Positions 26,287 to 33,873 are shown, counted from the first letter of the stretch. The stretch is DNA of 64,000 nt from Clostridium rectalis (GCF_900626095.1 NZ_UYZZ01000002.1:434001-498000); one strand, 5' to 3'. Translations and numbers: made by a program. Notes: a model not told the origin generated them from the sequence alone.

Positions 26287-27165
26287 TTATTTTAAACTAT
26301 AATAAACTTGCTTTATATTTTCTTCCATACATTCTATATAGTCCTTACCACTTTCTTTGGATTCTATCGTATAAATAGTTTTTACTTCAGCATTTAATTC
26401 CTTTGCTAAAGTCTCCGATACTTTAGGACTAACCATTTCTTCTGTAAATATAGTCTTTACATTATTTTTTCTGCAATACTGAACTAATTCTTTTACCTTA
26501 TTAGGAGTAGGCTCTCCTTCAGCAAATACTCCCTCCACACTATTTTGTTTTAGACCAAAGTCCCTGCAAAAATAAGCAAATGCTGCATGGCCAGTTACAA
26601 AATTTTTATTATTTAGCGATTGGAACTTTGGCTTATAACTTGTTAATATACTATCTAATTTTCCTAAAAAAACACTGCAATTTTTTTCATAGAACTCTTT
26701 ATTTTTAGCATCTATTTTTATCAATTCATTTTTTATATTTAAAACTTCCACTTTTGCAGTAGTTATACCAAGCCATACATGAGGATCATTATCTATATAA
26801 TTACATCCTTTCGAAGCCTCAACTATAGGTAAATTCTTATTATCCACATTTTCAACTACTTTATTAACCCAACTTTCCATGTTCAATCCATTATATATAA
26901 ACATATCTGCATTATTTATTGTAAACAAATCCTTAGCCTTAGGCTCAAAATCATGTGGCTCTGTACCATCCGGTATAATAACTTGAACATCTACTTTATC
27001 TTTCCCTATAGCCTCTACAAATTCCCTTAAAGGATTAAATGATACTACAATCCTTAGTTTTGAACTGTCAAGATTTAATTTCTTCTCATAGAATTTGTTG
27101 CACCCTACAAACATAAAACTTATTATAATTAATATTATGTAGATTATATTAACTTTATTTTTCAA
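26287..27165 (-). CDS. znuA: Zinc/manganese ABC transporter substrate-binding lipoprotein
   Basis: 292 residues. Lipoprotein signal with lipobox FVGC (Cys near residue 22). Cluster A-I binding fold with metal-ligand motifs PDGTEPHDFEP, DNDPHVWLG, GHAAFAYF and FTEE. It lacks the His-rich loop usual between the first two histidines of ZnuA proteins, so zinc versus manganese is open. Transcribed divergently from the ATPase and permease genes; two Fur-family boxes lie in the shared promoter region. TTG start after AGGAAG. Followed by no clear terminator. Confidence 0.87.
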   Translation of the reverse strand: MKNKVNIIYIILIIISFMFVGCNKFYEKKLNLDSSKLRIVVSFNPLREFVEAIGKDKVDVQVIIPDGTEPHDFEPKAKDLFTINNADMFIYNGLNMESWVNKVVENVDNKNLPIVEASKGCNYIDNDPHVWLGITTAKVEVLNIKNELIKIDAKNKEFYEKNCSVFLGKLDSILTSYKPKFQSLNNKNFVTGHAAFAYFCRDFGLKQNSVEGVFAEGEPTPNKVKELVQYCRKNNVKTIFTEEMVSPKVSETLAKELNAEVKTIYTIESKESGKDYIECMEENIKQVYYSLK

Positions 27166-27190
27166 ATTATCACTTCCTAAATTTATTTAT

Positions 27191-27205
27191 TGCAAATTAT
27201 TCGCA
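27191..27205. promoter_or_regulatory. Fur-family (Zur-like) operator 1
   Basis: TGCAAATTATTCGCA: a 7-1-7 inverted repeat with one mismatch, 25 bp from the znuA start. Same motif as at 27259. Confidence 0.7.
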
Positions 27206-27257
27206 ACATTATGATATTATTAATAACCTCTAAAGTCAATAGCATTTAATATTTATA

Positions 27258-27287
27258 TTGCAAATTATTTGCATATAGGTATATAAT
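27258..27287 (+). promoter_or_regulatory. Promoter of znuCB with Fur-family operator 2
   Basis: TTGCAA, 18-base spacer, TATAAT. The perfect 7-1-7 palindrome TGCAAATTATTTGCA (27259-27273) covers the -35 and spacer, so a bound Zur/Fur-type repressor would block polymerase. Confidence 0.75.
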
Positions 27288-27316
27288 ATTTATATGTCAA
27301 ATTGGAGGTGTAATCT

Positions 27317-27979
27317 ATGTTAAATATAAACGACTTGTGTTTTTCATATACAGGCAATCCCCCTTATATATTGAATAATATTAACATATTTATTAAAAAA
27401 AATACTTATGTATCTATACTGGGTAAGAATGGGAGCTGCAAAAGTACTCTTATAAAACTTATTGCCGGTCTACTAAAACCATGTAAAGGTAATATTAAAA
27501 TTAATACAACAAATGTAGGGTACGTTCCCCAAAGAGGGGAAAATTTTAATTCTGATTTCCCTATAACAGTATATGAAATTCTAAAATATCATATGGAAGC
27601 ATTAAAACTAACTGATTCATTACTCATAGATAAATACCTAGAGTATGTTGGCATGCTTAAATTTAAAAATAAGCTTATTGGAAATCTATCTGGAGGGCAA
27701 CAGCAAAAAGTATTTATAGCCAAAGCATTAATTGGCAATCCTGAATTGTTATTATTAGATGAACCTTCAACAGGTATAGATATTAAAAGCCAATCAGAAA
27801 TCTATTCTCTTATAAAAAAATTACATATAGAAAAAAATATCACCGTTATCTCTATTGAACACAATATTAAAGCTGCTTTGAATAATTCATCCCATATAAT
27901 ATATTTAGAAAATGCTTGCTCTAATATGTACACCATAGATGAATACAAAAATCTTATAAATAAAGTGCAACTGGCTTAA
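27317..27979 (+). CDS. znuC: Zinc/manganese ABC transporter ATPase with altered Walker A
   Basis: 220 residues. Signature LSGGQQQKVFIAKAL, Walker B LLLLDEPSTGID and H-loop ISIEHN are normal. The Walker A loop reads GKNGSCKST: the usually invariant glycine before the Lys is Cys41 (codon TGC at 27437-27439; GGC would give Gly). This could impair or abolish ATP binding. The rest of the gene is intact. It should power metal import with the permease 12 bp downstream and the divergently encoded lipoprotein. Confidence 0.9.
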   Translation: MLNINDLCFSYTGNPPYILNNINIFIKKNTYVSILGKNGSCKSTLIKLIAGLLKPCKGNIKINTTNVGYVPQRGENFNSDFPITVYEILKYHMEALKLTDSLLIDKYLEYVGMLKFKNKLIGNLSGGQQQKVFIAKALIGNPELLLLDEPSTGIDIKSQSEIYSLIKKLHIEKNITVISIEHNIKAALNNSSHIIYLENACSNMYTIDEYKNLINKVQLA

Positions 27980-27991
27980 AAGGAGGAACTA

Positions 27992-28789
27992 ATGTTTCAA
28001 TATACATTTATTCAAAATGCTCTAATTGCAGCATTATTAATAGCAATTTTATGCCCATCTGTTGGAACTTTTCTAGTTCTAAAAAGGTATTCTATGATGG
28101 GAGATACGCTTTCCCATGCATCCTTTGCTGGTGTAGCCGTAGGATTGTTATTAGATATAAACCCAATACTTTGTGCATTTATATTTACATCTATATGTGC
28201 CTTACTAATTGAATTTTTAAAAAACTATTATAAAAAATTCCAAGAAATAATTTTAGTAATAATTATGACCTTTAGTGTGGGAATTGCTATTACACTAATA
28301 AGCACAGGTAAAACAAAAACAAACGTAAACTCTTATCTATTCGGTAGTATTCTTACTGTTTCAAAAGATGATTTACTTACTGTTTTTATATTAAGTATAG
28401 TATCTGTTATTATTCTTTCATTATTATACAGTAAATTAGTGTATATAACTTTTGATGAAGATGGTGCTAAAGTAGCAGGACTAAACGTTAAATTAATAAA
28501 CTATATTTTCGCACTATTAGTAGGAGCAACCATATCTATTTCTATAAGGATAATGGGAATTTTAGTTATATCATCTATGATAGCTATACCTGTTGCAACT
28601 TCTTTACAGTTAAATAAAGGATTTAAATATACATTTATTTTTTCTATTTTTTTTGGGTTTTTAGATATTATAATAGGTCTTGTCTCATCATTCTATATAG
28701 ACTGTGCCCCTGGTGGCACCATAGCAATAACTTCAGTGGTAATTTTAGTTTTAGTTATATTATTTAAAAAAATAGGATATGCAAAATAA
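27992..28789 (+). CDS. znuB: Zinc/manganese ABC transporter permease
   Basis: 265 residues, about eight membrane segments, ABC-3 family (ZnuB/MntB type). Characteristic parts: VLKRYSMMGDTLSHASFAGVA (about residues 29-49, quoted in part as SMMGDTLSHASFAG) and AGLNVKLINYIFALLVGATI. It forms the metal channel with the ATPase encoded 12 bp upstream. Its 3' end overlaps a terminator hairpin. Confidence 0.92.
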   Translation: MFQYTFIQNALIAALLIAILCPSVGTFLVLKRYSMMGDTLSHASFAGVAVGLLLDINPILCAFIFTSICALLIEFLKNYYKKFQEIILVIIMTFSVGIAITLISTGKTKTNVNSYLFGSILTVSKDDLLTVFILSIVSVIILSLLYSKLVYITFDEDGAKVAGLNVKLINYIFALLVGATISISIRIMGILVISSMIAIPVATSLQLNKGFKYTFIFSIFFGFLDIIIGLVSSFYIDCAPGGTIAITSVVILVLVILFKKIGYAK

Positions 28790-28806
28790 GCATATCCTAT
28801 TTTTTA
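28766..28806 (+). terminator. Terminator of znuCB
   Basis: 16-bp stem (AAAAAATAGGATATGC with GCATATCCTATTTTTT), with loop AAAATAA containing part of the stop codon region. Confidence 0.88.
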
Positions 28807-28841
28807 TTTGTATATTAATATTAATTTTTACATAAAATTGA

Positions 28842-28870
28842 TTGACGTTTGATAATTTTTATTATATAAT
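28842..28870 (+). promoter_or_regulatory. Promoter of the Fur-family gene
   Basis: TTGACG, 17-base spacer, TATAAT. The spacer contains TGATAATTTTTATTA, a weak 7-1-7 Fur/PerR-like element that could mean autoregulation. Confidence 0.7.
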
Positions 28871-28900
28871 ATTTATGATTATATTAGGAGGATGGTGTAT

Positions 28901-29323
28901 ATGAATAGTATTACCGATATATTTAAAGAGAAAAAATTAAAGCTTACTCCTCAGCGTATTGCAGTCTATAAATATCTTAAGTCTACAAAAGAGCACCCTT
29001 CCGCTGAAACTATTTATAAAGCATTGCAACCAGAATATCCTACAATGAGTTTAGCTACAGTTTATAAGGCTTTAAAAACATTAGTTGAAGTAAATCTTAT
29101 ACAGGAAATCAACGTAGGTGAAGGAAACTTTAGATACGATGAAAACACTTGTCCACATCCTCATGTTCAATGCTTACATTGCGGAAGAGTTGATGACATA
29201 GAAAATATTTGTTTTTCAGAACTAAATGAAAAAATACTAGATTATACTGATTATGATATTTTAGCAAATCAAGTATACTTCTACGGTATTTGTCCTGAAT
29301 GTAAGACTTCTGAAGACAAATAG
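28901..29323 (+). CDS. Fur-family transcriptional regulator
   Basis: 140 residues from the ATG at 28901, nine bases after AGGAGG; an ATG at 28892 touches that site. Winged helix LKLTPQRIAVYKYL ... LATVYKALKTL, then the regulatory metal/dimer region HPHVQCLHCGRVDD and the second zinc pair CPEC. Both CXXC zinc motifs are present. Within the family it could be Zur, PerR or Fur. Its position after znuCB and the two palindromes in that locus favour a role in metal uptake, but peroxide sensing is not excluded. Confidence 0.9.
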   Translation: MNSITDIFKEKKLKLTPQRIAVYKYLKSTKEHPSAETIYKALQPEYPTMSLATVYKALKTLVEVNLIQEINVGEGNFRYDENTCPHPHVQCLHCGRVDDIENICFSELNEKILDYTDYDILANQVYFYGICPECKTSEDK

Positions 29324-29348
29324 ATTGTTTTAAATTTAACAATTATAT

Positions 29349-29387
29349 AAACAGCAAGCTTTTATAAATAAAAAGCTCGCTGTTTAT
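29349..29387. terminator. Convergent terminator
   Basis: 15-bp stem with one mismatch (AAACAGCAAGCTTTT with AAAAGCTCGCTGTTT) between the Fur-family gene and the convergent lipoprotein gene. Confidence 0.8.
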
Positions 29388-29389
29388 AT

Positions 29390-30631
29390 TTACTTCCCAC
29401 CATATTTAAACAAATCCTCTATGATTATTTCCCATTCTTTCCCACTATACTTTCCTGTCAATATTGAATCTATTTTTGAAGATATATCTACCCTAAATTT
29501 ATCAGGAAGATTATATATAAACAATATACTATTTTCATTACTCTCTTCTAAATGTTTTTCCATAATTTTAAAATTATCTTTTAGTTCTTCATTTACTTTT
29601 TTATTTCCAGTTATAAATCCATTATCTAATAATTTTTTTTGAGTTTCATCACTGTATACAAATTTTATGAATTCATTTGTTTCGTCGCCATTTTCATTAT
29701 TTACTGGGATGCATAATAGTGCATTAATTATTACAGGCACATTTCCCTTAAAAGAACCTATTCCACTATAGTCCTGTACTATCCCTATATTTTCATCATT
29801 AATTTCTTTACTATAATAAGATATAGAGACGGCAACTGGTATATCTGAATTAGATAATTTTTTTAAAGTATTTTCATTTCCTATTTCAAAAATATTTTTA
29901 TTAATTATACCTTTTTTATATAAATTATTAATACTATCAAACATATTTTGAAATTCTTTTTTCTCTTTATAAGATGCTGCAGAACTATTATATATATTAT
30001 CTACATTATAAATATTTTTTTTGTTAGATATTATTAATGAAGCTAATGCATTATTTACATCTAAATCATCAGTAAGTATTACTGGAACTTTTATTGAATC
30101 CTGATTTAGTTTCTTAGCTATATTTTCTACATCTTGTATTCTTAATGGTTCATTTATTTTACATTTATCTAATACTTCTTTATTATATAATATTTCTATG
30201 GTATATGGCATTATTCCTATTCCGTAATATTTGTCAGAATATCTGCCATAGGATGTCATTATATTATAATATCTTTCTTTTATAGTATATTTATCATAAT
30301 ATGATGATAAATCACTTAAAAACCCTTTGTTTTGCAACTCTATCATTTTATTTCTTGAAGTAAAGACTATATCACCGGATGTTCCTTTACTAACATCCTT
30401 TAAAACATCTCCCCCAATTGCATTAGTAATATTAACATTAACATCTGCATTCTCCTTTTTATATTCATCCAATAAAAATTTTATTATATTTAATGAATGT
30501 TTATCTTTAATATCAACATACACATTCAACTTTTTATCTTTATTTACAACTTGATTTTTATTACAAGACACAATATTTGCAAATATAATCAAACAGAGAA
30601 GACATATTATTATTTTATACTTTTTTCTCAT
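29390..30631 (-). CDS. Orphan extracellular solute-binding lipoprotein
   Basis: 413 residues from ATG 30631; GTG 30643 and ATG 30640 are less well spaced. Lipoprotein signal with Cys near residue 22 (NIVSC). The body resembles the family 1 (sugar/MalE-type) binding proteins: a KYNADVNVNIT-like early domain and a central KLSNSDIPVAVSISYYSK region. The permease and ATPase genes such a protein needs are not adjacent. It may feed a transporter encoded elsewhere or act as a sensor. Ligand unknown. Confidence 0.75.
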   Translation of the reverse strand: MRKKYKIIICLLCLIIFANIVSCNKNQVVNKDKKLNVYVDIKDKHSLNIIKFLLDEYKKENADVNVNITNAIGGDVLKDVSKGTSGDIVFTSRNKMIELQNKGFLSDLSSYYDKYTIKERYYNIMTSYGRYSDKYYGIGIMPYTIEILYNKEVLDKCKINEPLRIQDVENIAKKLNQDSIKVPVILTDDLDVNNALASLIISNKKNIYNVDNIYNSSAASYKEKKEFQNMFDSINNLYKKGIINKNIFEIGNENTLKKLSNSDIPVAVSISYYSKEINDENIGIVQDYSGIGSFKGNVPVIINALLCIPVNNENGDETNEFIKFVYSDETQKKLLDNGFITGNKKVNEELKDNFKIMEKHLEESNENSILFIYNLPDKFRVDISSKIDSILTGKYSGKEWEIIIEDLFKYGGK

Positions 30632-30708
30632 TAGCTCCATCACCTCTTATAAATTTATACTTTAGTTTAGTTTGTACAAAATTATCAAAATATATTATTA
30701 TATTTTAA

Positions 30709-30815
30709 TTAAAAAAATAAAAGGGACCGTATAACGGTCCCAAGGGGGATGGGGGGTTCTCGCATAAAACAAAGTTATTAAACTCTATTCATGCTTACGG
30801 AGATTAATCTCCTTT
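30709..30815 (-). ncRNA. Candidate C-rich small RNA
   Basis: On the minus strand, between the WYL gene and the lipoprotein gene, lie three structured parts in order: hairpin GGAGATTAATCTCC (30799-30812); a hairpin GCAT...ATGC with an inner AGTT/AACT stem; then a C-rich stretch CCCCCCATCCCCC (30744-30756) that stays unpaired before a strong terminator (30723-30741, then TTTTATTTTTTT). C-rich loops complementary to ribosome binding sites are typical of regulatory RNAs in Firmicutes. No clear promoter was found; it may also be the 3' end of the WYL transcript. A short frame here (30709-30765) lacks a ribosome binding site. Confidence 0.5.
30712..30742 (-). terminator. Terminator after the WYL gene and candidate small RNA
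   Basis: 8-bp GC-rich stem GGGACCGT with ACGGTCCC around TAT, then TTTTATTTTTTT on the minus strand. Confidence 0.88.
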
Positions 30816-30867
30816 TACATTTTATATATTATCCATAAATAAATATTTTATTCACTTTTTTAAATTT

Positions 30868-31821
30868 TTATTTATAAATATCTGATAACCTTTTTATTTC
30901 TCTTGTTATCTCATCTCTTAATGATGCTGGTTCTATTACTTCTGCACTTACACCAAAACCCATTACCCATTCTTTTATTTCATCTAAGCTATCTAAATAT
31001 AACTTTAATATAATTTCTCCTTGTTCTGTCCTCTCCACCTGTTGATTTATAGTCCACTGAACATTTTCTATTAAATTTGATAAACTATTATCAAATTTAA
31101 TTTTTACCAATATTTTACCATCATTAAAAACACCCCAATGATTTTTCAAAAATTCATTTAATGAAAATGTTCGTGGTTTTATATATATATCATTTGTTAT
31201 TTCTACATTTTTTATTCTAGACATTGTAAAAGATTTAACCATATCATCTTTATGACAATACGATACTATATGCCACTGGCCATTTTTAAATATAAGAGTA
31301 TATGGATCTATTAGCTCTGTATTTAAAATATTTTTATAAAATGAATAATAACTTATCTTTAAAGAACGTCCTCTTTCCATAGAATAATTAATATTTTTTA
31401 TTTTATCGTCTAATTTTACATCATTTCCTATACTATTTATTCTAAATCCTACTCCATTTTCTATATTTTTTAAAAGTTTATCATCATTAATACTTACACT
31501 TTTAATTTTTGATATTGCATTTCTTAACTCTCTTTCATGAGGAAACCCATTTTTGTTTAAAATATCTTCTGCTGCTAAAAGTGCTTGAAACTCCTCTGCC
31601 GTTAATTTAGGTGGCTTCATATAAAATTCCTTATCTATATAAAATCCACCATATCTACCCTTTTTAGTGTATACGGGTATATCAGCTTTGTTTAGATTAT
31701 TTATGTATCTATATATAGTTTTTTTATCCACTTCTAACACATCAGCTAATTCAGAAGCTGTTGTCAATTTTTTATGTTGTAGTGTTATTAACATTTCCAA
31801 AAGATGTGCTATTTTTGACAT
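30868..31821 (-). CDS. WYL-domain transcriptional regulator (YafY/DeoR-like)
   Basis: 317 residues. N-terminal winged helix-turn-helix (LTTASELADVLEVDKKTIYRY, in short ELADVLEVDKKTIYRYI, residues about 22-38), then a WYL domain (about residues 140-220, with the strand pair DPYTLIFKNGQWHIVSYC) and a WCX C-terminal extension. WYL regulators sense ligands, often nucleic acids or nucleotides, through the WYL fold. Target genes unknown. ATG after AGGAGG. Confidence 0.88.
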   Translation of the reverse strand: MSKIAHLLEMLITLQHKKLTTASELADVLEVDKKTIYRYINNLNKADIPVYTKKGRYGGFYIDKEFYMKPPKLTAEEFQALLAAEDILNKNGFPHERELRNAISKIKSVSINDDKLLKNIENGVGFRINSIGNDVKLDDKIKNINYSMERGRSLKISYYSFYKNILNTELIDPYTLIFKNGQWHIVSYCHKDDMVKSFTMSRIKNVEITNDIYIKPRTFSLNEFLKNHWGVFNDGKILVKIKFDNSLSNLIENVQWTINQQVERTEQGEIILKLYLDSLDEIKEWVMGFGVSAEVIEPASLRDEITREIKRLSDIYK

Positions 31822-32020
31822 ATAATTACCTCCTGCGTCTTCGTCTCTATGTTTATCGTATTATTTACCAAAAATTTTAGCTAATTTTAATATAATTTCA
31901 AATATATCATTATAAAATGAATTTTAAACGAAAAATTTTTTATAGGTATTTAATTGCAACAAATAAACATATACTTAAATATAAATATTTTTTATTATCA
32001 ATAAAGAGGTGAAAAGTATA

Positions 32021-32407
32021 ATGTTTAATTCTTCTAATAAAGAAAAAAATATAAACAAAATAGAAACACTAGTAGGTAATGGATGCACCGTTATAGGTTC
32101 TATTAAAGGGGATGACCTGCTAAAAGTAGATGGATATGTAGAAGGAAATATATTATGTAAAGATGATATATTTCTTGGCAACACAGGATATTGTAAAGGT
32201 GATATTACCTGTCAAAATGCATTTATAAGTGGTAAAGTAGAAGGAAATATATACTGCTCCGGATTTCTAACTATAGAAACCCATGGAAAAGTAATAGGTG
32301 ATGTGAACATAAAAAATTTAGTTATAAAAGATGGAGGAAGTTTTGAAGGGAATTGTTCTATATTAAACTCTACAAAATTAACTCCTATAGAAAGCTTAAT
32401 CGAATAA
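32021..32407 (+). CDS. Bactofilin
   Basis: 128 residues from the ATG at 32021 (AGAGGTG nine bases before). Residues about 15-120 form a bactofilin (DUF583) domain: short repeated beta-helix turns such as GCTVIGSIKGDDLLKVDGYVEG (quoted in part: IKGDDLLKVDGYVEGNI), GKVEGNIYCSG and GKVIGDVNI. Bactofilins polymerise into membrane-associated filaments that organise cell-wall enzymes, shape or polar proteins. No transmembrane segment. Monocistronic, convergent with the Asn-rich gene. Confidence 0.9.
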   Translation: MFNSSNKEKNINKIETLVGNGCTVIGSIKGDDLLKVDGYVEGNILCKDDIFLGNTGYCKGDITCQNAFISGKVEGNIYCSGFLTIETHGKVIGDVNIKNLVIKDGGSFEGNCSILNSTKLTPIESLIE

Positions 32408-32411
32408 AAAT

Positions 32412-32446
32412 AAATAGAAAGACAACAGGTCTTTCTATTTTTTATC
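32412..32446. terminator. Convergent terminator
   Basis: 12-bp perfect stem AAATAGAAAGAC with GTCTTTCTATTT and a five-base loop, between bactofilin and the Asn-rich gene, with T-runs on both strands. Confidence 0.85.
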
Positions 32447-32872
32447 CTAATTATTTAATATTTTACTTATAGAGTAAATTTGTATTAACCTATCTATTAC
32501 TCCAATCTTATCTTGAGTTACCATTGGCCTTAATGCATATAGCAATTGTAATGTCTTATCATTGTTCATAAAGTTATTTGGCATATTATTTGGACCATTG
32601 TTTGGTCCATTATTGGATCCATTATTAAACATATTATTAGGCATATTATTTGCTAAACTATTAGCAAGATTGTTAAGTAAATTATTGTTATTCTCTATGT
32701 TATCTTCATTATCATCATTATCTTCTGACTCAGAATTATTCCCCATATTTATGTTCGCTAATAGTGAGGATAGCTGTTGGGGATCTATATTATTTATCAT
32801 ATTCAAAAGATTATTATTGTTAAAATTATTTTCTTCTTCTCTTCTCTTTTTACGCCTTTTATGTTTTGACAT
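32447..32872 (-). CDS. Asn-rich low-complexity protein
   Basis: 141 residues. The N-terminus is very basic (SKHKRRKKRREEE), followed by Asn-rich segments with an acidic part (SESEDNDDNEDN) and short NNxPNN-type repeats (residues about 75-105). A better conserved helical C-terminus of about 30 residues ends it (LLYALRPMVTQDKIGVIDRL). GGGAGGGG site before ATG. It is the last of three small minus-strand genes with the two Cys-rich genes. Not recognised by name; similar C-terminal helices occur in clostridial proteins of unknown function. A spore or surface role is only a guess. Confidence 0.75.
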   Translation of the reverse strand: MSKHKRRKKRREEENNFNNNNLLNMINNIDPQQLSSLLANINMGNNSESEDNDDNEDNIENNNNLLNNLANSLANNMPNNMFNNGSNNGPNNGPNNMPNNFMNNDKTLQLLYALRPMVTQDKIGVIDRLIQIYSISKILNN

Positions 32873-32899
32873 CTAACCCCTCCCATAAAAATTTATATG

Positions 32900-32930
32900 A
32901 AGGAGGGCTATGATGCCCCCCCATTTTTTT
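32900..32930. repeat. GC-rich hairpin between two low-complexity genes
   Basis: GGAGGGC with GCCCCCC around TATGAT, then ATTTTTTT on the plus strand. It looks like a plus-strand terminator though no plus-strand gene ends here; it may instead stabilise or attenuate the minus-strand message. Confidence 0.4.
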
Positions 32931-32933
32931 GGC

Positions 32934-33212
32934 TTAGCAACAGCATCCACATAAGTCAAAATCTCCGCAGCAGCACAAATAATACAATGCAATAATAAAT
33001 AATATACTATTATCTATGCACCCACATCCACAATTACTTCCAGAGCCACAATTATCTATACGTCCACAATTACGTGGCCTATTGCAACAGCAAAATTGTA
33101 ACACTATTAATATTAATATTAATAATCCGTTACCTGATGAGCGCCTATTATTTCTACATCTACATCCACATCCACATGTGCACTCACATTTACACCTACA
33201 TTTTTTCGACAT
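32934..33212 (-). CDS. Cys-rich protein with two hydrophobic segments (shorter)
   Basis: 92 residues with 23 Cys (25%). Order: a CXC-type N-terminal cluster (SKKCRCKCECTCGCGCRCR), a hydrophobic stretch (GLLILILIVLQF), CCC, a Gly/Cys loop, a second hydrophobic stretch (SILFIIALYYL), and CCC with a CGCCC tail. ATG seven bases after a GGGGGG site. It shares this plan with the 168-residue protein upstream and is probably a paralogue in the same transcript. It could be a metal-binding or disulphide-linked surface or spore layer protein. No family recognised. Confidence 0.75.
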   Translation of the reverse strand: MSKKCRCKCECTCGCGCRCRNNRRSSGNGLLILILIVLQFCCCNRPRNCGRIDNCGSGSNCGCGCIDNSILFIIALYYLCCCGDFDLCGCCC

Positions 33213-33264
33213 ACTAGACCCCCCTTTCCTCTGGGCAATGGTTCTATTCTCATACTATTTATTA

Positions 33265-33771
33265 CTAGTCATTTGTCCCTAGACAGTCATTATCTACACT
33301 TAAAACTTTGTGATCGTTGCAAACAGGTCTACATCCGCAGCCACCGCCACAACCATTTCCACATGAACAAAGTATTGCAATGATTAAGATGATAAATCCT
33401 AGGCCACAACATCCTGAGTTATTTCCGCCACATCCACAGTTACAGTTGCAATTGCAATCGCAATCACAGCAGCATCTTCTGCGACGTTTGCGCCTACATC
33501 TGCATCTACATTTTTCAATACAACATCCATCACCACAGCCGCAACCTCCGCCACAGCCACAGTTGTTACCCCAGTTACCCCAGTTACAGTTATTGCCGCC
33601 CCAGCTACCTCCATTACAGCAGCCACAAAAGATTATTAGGAGTATTACCCATATTCCTAATCCACCACAGCCACCGCCAAAAGCTGGACCACCACCTGAA
33701 CAGTTCCCTGGTTTTCCACATGTAGAATTATTTTCAGCTAGCATTCCATTTAAAATACTATTGAAATCCAC
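33265..33771 (-). CDS. Cys/Gly-rich protein with two hydrophobic segments (longer)
   Basis: 168 residues with 34 Cys (20%) and much Gly. Order: a short non-repetitive start (MDFNSILNGMLAENNST), Gly/Cys, a hydrophobic stretch (IWVILLIIF) then CGCC, a Trp/Asn/Gly/Cys segment, an Arg-rich core (CRCRRKRRRRCCC), CDCDCNCNCNCGC, a second hydrophobic stretch (LGFIILIIAIL), and a Gly/Cys tail ending in a non-repetitive sequence. GTG start seven bases after AAAGGAGG. First of three genes. Base composition is far more GC-rich than its surroundings. Cys-rich self-assembling exosporium proteins are known in C. sporogenes, but I cannot identify this one with them. Confidence 0.75.
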   Translation of the reverse strand: MDFNSILNGMLAENNSTCGKPGNCSGGGPAFGGGCGGLGIWVILLIIFCGCCNGGSWGGNNCNWGNWGNNCGCGGGCGCGDGCCIEKCRCRCRRKRRRRCCCDCDCNCNCNCGCGGNNSGCCGLGFIILIIAILCSCGNGCGGGCGCRPVCNDHKVLSVDNDCLGTND

Positions 33772-33873
33772 TTTACTTCCTCCTTTCAGAAGATTCTCGA
33801 TTTATTTCTCTTTTGTGTTTATAATATATACTATTCTTATTTTGGCATTTTGACACTGAAAAAAATTATAAAG

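Noticed and set aside
30709-30765. 18-residue minus-strand frame in the candidate small RNA
   Set aside because: It has an ATG but no ribosome binding site and ends within the terminator T-run. A structural RNA explains the sequence better.
33016-33853. Plus-strand His/Pro/Gln/Leu-rich frames opposite the Cys-rich genes
   Set aside because: They are the antisense of CXC/Gly codon repeats. They lack ribosome binding sites, whereas the minus-strand frames have good ones.
33772-33873. Sporulation sigma-K or sigma-E promoter before the Cys-rich genes
   Set aside because: A TATATATTA element is present but no matching -35 at the right distance; too weak to report as a feature.
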